Assembly (NCBI GenBank): GCA_012841735.1 | Contig: DUUE01000376.1 | Span: 1-10,654, forward strand | DNA length: 10,654 bases | Origin: Bacillota bacterium | GTDB lineage: Bacteria > Bacillota > Dethiobacteria > Dethiobacterales > Dethiobacteraceae | Direction of reading: 5' to 3' | Shown: in pieces, positions 6,068-10,654 of the stretch | Layout: each line of letters begins with the position of its first letter | Position numbering within the stretch: the first letter of the stretch is position 1 | Made by a program: the position numbers and the translations under genes | The notes under the pieces: model-generated | The model's input: the letters and a program-made list of their open reading frames with translations, nothing else | Database searches by the model: none | Told to the model about the DNA's origin: nothing

Positions 6068-7609
6068 TTATTTTGCATAATCAACTGCTCTTGTTTCCCT
6101 GATAACAGTAACTTTAATCTGTCCGGGATATTCCAGCCCCTCTTCAATCCGCTTGACGATTTCCCTGGCCATGGTGACGCTGGCCAAGTCATCGATTTTT
6201 TCCGGTTTCACCATAATACGGATTTCACGGCCTGCCTGAATGGCATAGGCCTTTTCCACGCCTTCAAAGGAATCGGCAATTTCCTCCAGTTTCTCAAGCC
6301 GCTTAATGTATGCTTCCAGCGTTTCACGCCGTGCACCGGGACGCGCTGCAGAAATCGCATCTGCAGCCTGCACTAAAACTGCTTCCAGTGTCAGGAAATC
6401 TTCGTCCCCATGGTGTGCGGCAATGGCATTGACAATTTCCCGTGATTCTTTGTATTTACGTGCCAGATCGGCACCGATGGCAACATGGGGGCCCTCAACT
6501 TCATGATCCACAGCTTTGCCGATATCGTGCAGCAGACCCGCTCTTTTGGCAAACTGAACGTCCAGTCCCAGTTCAGCCGCCATGGCGCCGGCCAGATGGG
6601 CGACTTCGATGGAATGTTTCAGCACATTCTGGCCATAACTTGTACGGAAACTGAGACGCCCCAGCAATTTTACCAGCTCGGGATGCAGGCCATGGACGCT
6701 TGTCTCAAAAGTAGCTGCTTCCCCCTCTTCACGGATACGCATGTCCACTTCCTGGCGGGCTTTTTCCACCATTTCTTCAATCCTGGCAGGGTGAATCCTC
6801 CCGTCCGCCACCAGTTTTTCCAGGGCAATACGGGCAACTTCCCGCCGGATCGGGTCAAAACCGGAAAGGATAACGGCTTCCGGGGTATCGTCAATGATTA
6901 AATCAATCCCGGTCAGTGTTTCCAAAGCACGAATATTGCGTCCTTCCCGGCCGATAATCCGTCCTTTCATTTCGTCGTTTGGCAGCGAAACCACTGAAAC
7001 GGTGGTTTCCGATACATGATCGGCGGCAAATTTCTGAATGGCATAGGCAATAATTTTGCGCGCTTTTTTCTCCGCCTCTTCCTTGGCCTGATTTTCAATT
7101 TCTTTGACCATTAAGGCCATCTCATGCTTAACTTCTTCACGGACACGCGACAGTAAAAGTTCTTTTGCCTCTTCTAAATTCATGCCGCTGATTCGTTCCA
7201 GCTCGACCAGCTGCTGTTCCAGCGTTTCAGTTATTTTTTCCTGAATTTTGTTGATTTCCTGTTCCTTGCGCTTTATTTCTTCATCTTTGCGCTCAATTTG
7301 CGCCGTTTTTCTGTCCAGTGTTTCTTCTTTTTGCAGCAGCCGCCGTTCCATGCGTTTAAATTCTTCCCGGCGCTCGCGGCTTTCCTGCTCCAGGTCCCTG
7401 CGCAGTTTATGCACTTCTTCTTTGGCTTCAATGATTTTTTCCCTTTTTACGGCCTGTGCCTGCTTTTCCGCTTCCGCTAAGATGGTTTTTGCCGCCTCTT
7501 CCGCCGAACCAAGCTTGCGTTCAGCCGTCTGTTTGCGCAGCAGATAACCGCCGGCAGCAGCAGCCACAGCCGTAATGATCACAAGCAACACCACATAAAT
7601 TGTTTCCAA
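6068..7609 (-). CDS. rny: Ribonuclease Y
   Basis: RNase Y is the membrane-anchored endoribonuclease that starts decay of many mRNAs in Firmicutes. With the TTG start at 7609 it has 513 residues, the usual length being about 520. Domains in order are an N-terminal membrane helix (about 2-24), a long charged coiled coil (about 30-195), a KH domain with GRIIGREG at 216-223, an HD domain with H361-D362 ([12 protein letters not shown]), and a conserved C-terminal RNase Y domain to the end. The start is set by AGGAGG at 7618-7623, which lies eight bases before TTG. A GTG three codons earlier overlaps that ribosome binding site and cannot be used normally. The upstream gap holds a promoter and terminator that may form an attenuated leader. 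The rny-ymdB-spoVS order matches Bacillus, apart from one inserted gene. Confidence 0.97.
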   Translation of the reverse strand: METIYVVLLVIITAVAAAAGGYLLRKQTAERKLGSAEEAAKTILAEAEKQAQAVKREKIIEAKEEVHKLRRDLEQESRERREEFKRMERRLLQKEETLDRKTAQIERKDEEIKRKEQEINKIQEKITETLEQQLVELERISGMNLEEAKELLLSRVREEVKHEMALMVKEIENQAKEEAEKKARKIIAYAIQKFAADHVSETTVSVVSLPNDEMKGRIIGREGRNIRALETLTGIDLIIDDTPEAVILSGFDPIRREVARIALEKLVADGRIHPARIEEMVEKARQEVDMRIREEGEAATFETSVHGLHPELVKLLGRLSFRTSYGQNVLKHSIEVAHLAGAMAAELGLDVQFAKRAGLLHDIGKAVDHEVEGPHVAIGADLARKYKESREIVNAIAAHHGDEDFLTLEAVLVQAADAISAARPGARRETLEAYIKRLEKLEEIADSFEGVEKAYAIQAGREIRIMVKPEKIDDLASVTMAREIVKRIEEGLEYPGQIKVTVIRETRAVDYAK

Positions 7610-7617
7610 TAATTTCA

Positions 7618-7650
7618 CCTCCTGTTTTCAGAGTACAGGCAAATCTTGCC
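7618..7650 (-). promoter_or_regulatory. rny ribosome binding site with two overlapping hairpins
   Basis: AGGAGG (7618-7623) is the rny ribosome binding site. Its first three bases are part of ACAGG (7621-7625), which can pair with CCTGT (7635-7639). That CCTGT shares two bases with another short stem, GGCAA/TTGCC (7638-7650), so the two hairpins would compete. Both stems are only five base pairs, so any effect on translation is uncertain. Confidence 0.35.
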
Positions 7651-7652
7651 CC

Positions 7653-7686
7653 AAAAAACAAAAATAGCTGTGCGGGCACACAGCTA
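7653..7686 (-). terminator. Intrinsic terminator upstream of rny (end of small RNA or attenuator)
   Basis: On the minus strand TAGCTGTG (7679-7686) and CACAGCTA (7665-7672) form a perfect eight-base-pair stem with a six-base loop, followed by TTTTTGTTTTTT (7653-7664). It lies about 45 bases upstream of the rny start and is one of the strongest terminators in the window. Its position after a promoter and before a gene without another obvious promoter suggests either the end of an independent small RNA or an attenuator of rny. Confidence 0.9.
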
Positions 7687-7808
7687 GAGAGAAGCACATA
7701 CCGATCTTAACTGGAGAAGTAACTATTGATTTAACCAGTAAAAGATATATATGTCAAGGCCAGTGGGCCTAATACTCTTAGCAGGGAACCCGCATCATTA
7801 CTTTTCTG
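7653..7808 (-). ncRNA. Putative small structured RNA or attenuated leader (possibly 6S-like)
   Basis: This is an unannotatable but clearly bounded transcript of about 150 nt: a near-consensus promoter ends just upstream and a strong terminator ends it. No coding frame with a ribosome binding site is visible inside. On the minus strand it can form GCGGG/CCTGC (loop TTC, near the 5' end), AGGCC/GGCCT around CACT, an ACTGG/CCAGT hairpin with a 20-base loop, and the terminator stem. AGAA-aa-GTAA near the 5' end can pair with TTACTTCT, giving an alternative fold. The motif TTCCCTGC about 25 bases from the 5' end and an internally paired middle recall 6S RNA, but I could not build a convincing closing stem, and 150 nt is short for 6S. 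It does not show T-box, TPP, SAM, cobalamin or c-di-GMP riboswitch motifs. It could equally be a regulatory leader of rny. Confidence 0.5.
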
Positions 7809-7814
7809 CCTTAA

Positions 7815-7843
7815 ATTGTATCTATTTTTAAGCTTTATGTCAA
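7815..7843 (-). promoter_or_regulatory. Near-consensus sigma-A promoter in the recX-rny gap
   Basis: The minus strand has TTGACA (7838-7843), a 17-base spacer and TACAAT (7815-7820): a perfect -35, five of six bases at -10, and the ideal spacing. Transcription should start around 7807-7809. This is the strongest promoter in the window, so the RNA made from it should be abundant. Confidence 0.85.
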
Positions 7844-7908
7844 GGAGAGGGCAACTCATTCTTTGCCGCCCCGTTATTGATACCTGTTTATATTTGCCTG
7901 CAGGAGTA

Positions 7909-7930
7909 TATGTTAAGAAAGTTTAACATA
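7909..7930 (-). repeat. Inverted repeat after recX (possible weak terminator)
   Basis: TATGTTAA and TTAACATA form a perfect eight-base inverted repeat around a six-base loop, about 14 bases after the recX stop codon. It is AT-rich and is not followed by a T run on the minus strand, so it would be a poor intrinsic terminator. It may stabilise the recAX mRNA 3' end or be a protein site. Confidence 0.4.
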
Positions 7931-7943
7931 ACACAATGACAGG

Positions 7944-8417
7944 CTAGCCAATGTCGTCCTGCAGACCGATACCAAGGCTGTTGCATGCCCGCTTCGCCGC
8001 CTGCAGGCTGAAACCACGGTTCAGCAGGCTGCGCAGCGCCTTTTGCACCGGATATTCTTTTCCGTCCGGCAGGCGGGTCAGATAGCGGACAGCCAGCTCT
8101 TCTTCCCGCCCGGGAGGAAAAAAGGCGGCCAATTCCTCCTCAACAAGTTCCTGCCTTACCCCGGCTGCCAGCAGCACCGCCCGCAGGCGGTAGGGTCCCA
8201 GCGGCTTCCCTTCCAGGCGGCAGGCAATATACTCCCGGGCAAATTTCCTGTCATCCACATACCCCAAAGCCAGCAGTTCCCTGACAACAGCCTCCGCCGC
8301 CTCCGGCGCAATCCCTTTCTGCAGCAGGCGGTCTCTCACCTGTTTTTCAGTCCGCGCTTTCCAGGAAAGCATCCTGTAAGCAATTTTTTTTGCTTTTATG
8401 ATCTGACTGTCAATCAT
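7944..8417 (-). CDS. recX: Regulatory protein RecX
   Basis: This 157-residue RecX-family protein binds RecA filaments and modulates recombinase activity. The family consists of repeated three-helix units. Here the first unit is recognisable from [20 protein letters not shown] with a KGI turn, the second from [18 protein letters not shown], and the last from [20 protein letters not shown] near the C terminus. The length is at the short end of the family, as in many Clostridia. Its ATG overlaps the recA TGA (ATGA), and no good ribosome binding site precedes it, so translation is probably coupled to recA. Expression should follow the LexA-controlled recA promoter. Confidence 0.95.
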   Translation of the reverse strand: MIDSQIIKAKKIAYRMLSWKARTEKQVRDRLLQKGIAPEAAEAVVRELLALGYVDDRKFAREYIACRLEGKPLGPYRLRAVLLAAGVRQELVEEELAAFFPPGREEELAVRYLTRLPDGKEYPVQKALRSLLNRGFSLQAAKRACNSLGIGLQDDIG

Positions 8418-9442
8418 TTTTCTGCTGCCGCATCAGTTGTTGCCTGCCCCACTACCGGCAGGTTGTATGCCTCACGGATTTTTCTTTCGATTTCTGCGGC
8501 AAGATCGGCATTTTCCTTTAAAAACTGCCTGGCATTTTCCCGGCCCTGCCCCTGGCGGATATCCCCGTAAGAAAACCAGGCGCCGCTTTTTTGGATTAAG
8601 TCCAGATCACAGCCGTAATCCAGTAAAGTCCCTTCCCGGGATATGCCTTCTCCGTAGACAATATCGAAATCAGCCTGTTTAAAGGGAGGAGCAACTTTAT
8701 TTTTCACCACTTTGGCCCGCGTGCGGTTGCCTACCGCTTCGGCGCCCTGTTTTAAAGTTTCAATGCGGCGGACATCAATGCGGACAGAAGCATAAAATTT
8801 TAACGCCCTCCCGCCGGGTGTCACTTCCGGGTTGCCAAACATGACACCTACTTTTTCGCGGATTTGGTTAATAAAAATGGCGATGGTGCTGGATTTGGCT
8901 ATGGCACCGGAGAGCTTGCGCAGCGCCTGGGACATAAGGCGCGCCTGCAAACCCACATGTGCGTCCCCCATTTCCCCGTCAATTTCCGCCTTGGGTACCA
9001 GTGCGGCTACGGAATCAATGACGATCACATCGATGGCGCCGCTGCGGACCAGCGACTCCGCTATCTCCAGCGCCTGCTCCCCCGTATCCGGCTGGCTGAC
9101 TAAAAGTTCATCCGTATTAACCCCCAGCCTTTTGGCATAGACAGGATCCAGGGCATGTTCCGCATCAATAAAGGCGGCAAAACCCCCTGCTTTCTGCGCT
9201 TCGGCAATGGCATGGAGGGCGACAGTCGTTTTACCGGAAGATTCGGGACCGTAAATCTCAATGACACGCCCCCGGGGGAAGCCCCCAACCCCCAAAGCCA
9301 CGTCCACGGCAAGGGAACCGCTTGAAATTACGGACAGGTTCAGGCGGTTCGTATCATCGCCCAGCCGCATAACCGAACCCTTGCCGAACTGTTTTTCAAT
9401 TTGCAACAAGGCCATTTCCAGCGCCTTTTTTTTCTCCATCAT
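8414..9442 (-). CDS. recA: Recombinase RecA
   Basis: This 342-residue RecA is the DNA strand-exchange ATPase of homologous recombination and the co-protease that triggers LexA cleavage in the SOS response. Walker A is GPESSGKT at 65-72, Walker B is [10 protein letters not shown] at 139-148, loop L1 lies around [12 protein letters not shown] (153-164), and L2 follows [16 protein letters not shown] (191-206). The C-terminal domain ends in a short AT-rich-residue tail with two final charged residues, somewhat shorter than the acidic tail of E. coli RecA. I chose the first of two adjacent ATG codons because AGGAGG is eight bases upstream. It overlaps recX by four bases. A LexA box lies in the leader. 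It is full length with no intein. Confidence 0.99.
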   Translation of the reverse strand: MMEKKKALEMALLQIEKQFGKGSVMRLGDDTNRLNLSVISSGSLAVDVALGVGGFPRGRVIEIYGPESSGKTTVALHAIAEAQKAGGFAAFIDAEHALDPVYAKRLGVNTDELLVSQPDTGEQALEIAESLVRSGAIDVIVIDSVAALVPKAEIDGEMGDAHVGLQARLMSQALRKLSGAIAKSSTIAIFINQIREKVGVMFGNPEVTPGGRALKFYASVRIDVRRIETLKQGAEAVGNRTRAKVVKNKVAPPFKQADFDIVYGEGISREGTLLDYGCDLDLIQKSGAWFSYGDIRQGQGRENARQFLKENADLAAEIERKIREAYNLPVVGQATTDAAAEK

Positions 9443-9459
9443 GGGATAAACCTCCTAAC

Positions 9460-9473
9460 CAAACATTTGTTCC
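9460..9473 (-). promoter_or_regulatory. LexA (DinR) SOS box upstream of recA
   Basis: The minus strand reads GGAACAAATGTTTG. The core GAACAAATGTTT fits the Firmicute LexA pattern GAACRNRYGTTY at every position; only the outermost bases differ from the usual C...G/C. It lies 18 bases before the recA start codon and just after a TATAAG that may be the -10 (9476-9481). LexA bound here would cover the transcription start. The -35 of this promoter is weak (TTGCCG with a 14-base spacer, or AATTTG with 17). Confidence 0.78.
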
Positions 9474-9543
9474 CCCTTATAGTTTCGCTTCCGCCCGGCA
9501 AATTCCTGCTTGTGACGTAAAATATTTACAGGCAGTACGGGCA

Positions 9544-10104
9544 TCACTGTTTTGCTTCCCGCCCGCCGAGCATAAATGTTTCCCGTTTTTGATACACGGG
9601 GCCGCGCCGCGTCAGGGTGCTTTCCAGGCAGAAAAAACGGTCGACAGCAAAAGCCCCGGCGAAAAAGTCCGTTTGTTCCAGAAAGTTGCCGCTGCTTGCT
9701 CTTTTCCCCTGACGTACCCTCCCCAGGGTCAGATGGGGTGAATAATGCTGTCCGGGTGCAACCCCCAGGGTGCGGGAAAGGGCTGCGGCCAGCCGGATTA
9801 TATCTTCCCGGCCTTCCCGGATGCCCGCCCAGAAAACCCGCGGTCTGGCAGGGGACGGGAAGACTCCCACGCCCCCAATGCCGGCAGTAAAGGGGGGAAA
9901 AGATTTGGCCACAGCGGCGGCCTGTCGCAACTGCCGCACCAGGTTTGCTTCCGTCACCTCTCCGCAAAAAAGCAGTGTCAGGTGAAAATTATCTTTTTCC
10001 ACCAGTTTGACGGCACCGGGATCATGCGGGATCTTCAACTGCAACTGCGCCAGGTTTTCCCGCACTTTCTCCGGCAGGTCAATGGCAAAAAAAATCCTCG
10101 GCAT
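9544..10104 (-). CDS. thpR: RNA 2',3'-cyclic phosphodiesterase (2'-5' RNA ligase family)
   Basis: This 186-residue ThpR/LigT protein opens 2',3'-cyclic phosphates at RNA ends to 2'-phosphates; the reverse ligase activity is known in vitro. The two 2H-superfamily motifs are present: HLTL at 41-44 and HLTL at 124-127. The N terminus MPRIFFAIDLP is typical of the family. I chose the ATG at 10104 because GGGAGG lies five bases upstream and homologues start here. An ATG 21 codons earlier lies inside the terminator palindrome of the previous gene and would add a basic, unrelated extension. It precedes recA by about 100 bases. In many Clostridia cinA-thpR-recA occurs together; here cinA is not visible within the window. 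A TATAAA about 30 bases upstream may be a -10, without a clear -35. Confidence 0.94.
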   Translation of the reverse strand: MPRIFFAIDLPEKVRENLAQLQLKIPHDPGAVKLVEKDNFHLTLLFCGEVTEANLVRQLRQAAAVAKSFPPFTAGIGGVGVFPSPARPRVFWAGIREGREDIIRLAAALSRTLGVAPGQHYSPHLTLGRVRQGKRASSGNFLEQTDFFAGAFAVDRFFCLESTLTRRGPVYQKRETFMLGGREAKQ

Positions 10105-10153
10105 GGCGGCCTCCCTTGCATTAATCTTCTTTTTTAATTTATACCGCCCGGCA

Positions 10154-10179
10154 AAAAATCCTGCCATGGCAGGATTTTT
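10154..10179 (-). terminator. Perfect 26-bp palindrome acting as terminator
   Basis: The region is its own reverse complement over 26 bases, centred on CCATGG. As RNA it forms a stem with a CATG loop, and on the minus strand it is followed by a run of six T (10153-10158). It lies about 18 bases after the stop codon of the metallophosphoesterase gene, so it ends that transcript. With five T on the other strand it would work in both directions, although no plus-strand gene is present. Confidence 0.88.
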
Positions 10180-10196
10180 GGCAAAAAGTTGTTGTT

Positions 10197-10654
10197 TTAA
10201 TGCTGATTTTGCGGGACATCCCCTTCTTCCAACTGCAATTCGTTCACAGTTTCTGTGGCAATAAGCCGTCGTTCCAGCGAGAAACCGCTTTGCAGCTGGT
10301 AGACATGGATAATATCCACCGCTTTCAGGTAAATGCCGTAGTCTTCCCTGCGGCTGAAATGCAGCAGGGCAAGGGTGTAGGGCGTTTCTTTCACGGTCTG
10401 CAGGCCGCGGATGCCCTCCGCGCCCGTTGTCCCCGCGTTAATCATCACAGACCGGCCTCTTTCAGTGATGGCAAACTGGTGCGTATGTCCTGTCAGGACC
10501 ACCGGCACCAGCCCCAGGGACTTTTCCGCAATGCGCGGGTGATGGGCGCAGGCCACGTGGATCTCTTCCTCCTCCGCAGCCAGCAGTTGTTGCAGACGCA
10601 AACCATATTGATCCAAGATCACTTCAGGTGCAACCACCATTGAGGAAGTGGCGG
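10197..10654 (-). CDS. Calcineurin-like metallophosphoesterase, C-terminal part (runs off the window)
   Basis: This is the 3' portion of a gene whose frame stays open through the right edge of the window (the last codons read A-T-S-S before an internal Met), so the true start is outside. The visible part of about 151 residues has two late motifs of the superfamily: HHP (ACAHHPR), and GHTHQ in VPVVLTGHTHQF, which supplies metal-binding histidines. It continues with a strand-rich segment containing INAGTTGAEGIRGL. The early D-x-H and GD-x-x-D motifs must lie upstream, outside the window. The last 60 residues form a tail (HFSRREDYGIYLKAVDIIHV onward) with no motif I know. The family includes phosphodiesterases and phosphatases of many substrates, so none is assigned. 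It ends at its own terminator before thpR. Confidence 0.85.
   Translation of the reverse strand, partial: ATSSMVVAPEVILDQYGLRLQQLLAAEEEEIHVACAHHPRIAEKSLGLVPVVLTGHTHQFAITERGRSVMINAGTTGAEGIRGLQTVKETPYTLALLHFSRREDYGIYLKAVDIIHVYQLQSGFSLERRLIATETVNELQLEEGDVPQNQH

Noticed and set aside
7619..7943. T-box or common metabolite riboswitch ahead of rny
   Set aside because: I found no T-box sequence (GGTGGNACCGCG-like) and no TPP, SAM, cobalamin, FMN, glycine or c-di-GMP core motif; rny is also not a typical target.
9506..9535. Short inverted repeats downstream of thpR as a terminator
   Set aside because: CCTG/CAGG and GTAAA/TTTAC pairings here are only four to five bases and no T run follows, so I do not call a terminator.
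9455..9967. Minus-strand frame of 170 codons overlapping thpR
   Set aside because: It is the other reading frame of thpR, which has both HLTL motifs; this frame has none and is Pro/Gly/Arg-rich noise.
10105..10167. Longer thpR start at 10167
   Set aside because: This ATG lies in the centre of the terminator palindrome; the ATG at 10104 has a ribosome binding site and fits the family N terminus.
1..10654. CRISPR array, insertion sequence, prophage or defence island
   Set aside because: No regular direct repeats with spacers, no transposase or integrase motifs, no terminal inverted repeats flanking a gene; gene content is core and all on one strand.

Overview
The window looks like a core chromosomal segment of an anaerobic, spore-forming member of the Bacillota (Clostridia in the broad sense). 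The reasons are the neighbourhood recA-recX-rny-ymdB-spoVS, an almost perfect spoVS that indicates sporulation, strong AGGAGG-type ribosome binding sites, and genes for a sodium-pumping biotin-dependent decarboxylase typical of fermentative or syntrophic anaerobes. The genus cannot be fixed from the sequence alone. Every gene I can support lies on the minus strand, so transcription runs from high to low coordinates. I see no tRNA, rRNA, CRISPR array, insertion sequence or prophage gene.

In order of transcription, the 3' end of a calcineurin-like metallophosphoesterase enters at the right edge and ends at a 26-bp palindromic terminator. Next is thpR (2'-5' RNA ligase family, RNA 2',3'-cyclic phosphodiesterase). 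recA follows, with a Firmicute-type LexA box in its leader, and recX overlaps the recA stop by ATGA. A 334-base gap after recX holds a near-consensus sigma-A promoter and a strong intrinsic terminator that bracket an apparent small RNA or attenuated leader of about 150 nt. rny (RNase Y) comes next; its Shine-Dalgarno position indicates a TTG start. After the rny terminator lie an unrecognised 172-residue protein with a TTG start, its own terminator, ymdB (2',3'-cyclic-nucleotide phosphodiesterase) and spoVS. The spoVS promoter matches the sigma-H consensus.

After the spoVS terminator, an M19-family dipeptidase and a PHP-domain phosphoesterase (TrpH/RNase AM type) form an ATGA-overlapping pair. 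A new promoter then serves an operon of three membrane decarboxylase genes: an OadG-like delta subunit, the biotin carrier subunit and the OadB-type sodium-pumping beta subunit. The carboxyltransferase (alpha) subunit is not in the window.

The genes join DNA repair (recA/recX), RNA turnover and RNA-end chemistry (rny, ymdB, thpR, perhaps the PHP protein and the metallophosphoesterase), entry into sporulation (spoVS), and peptide and sodium-coupled energy metabolism. Most of this is conserved housekeeping content. I did not find a convincing previously undescribed multi-gene system. The parts that deserve a second look are the recX-rny small RNA, the unrecognised protein between rny and ymdB with its inverted repeats, and the missing decarboxylase alpha subunit.
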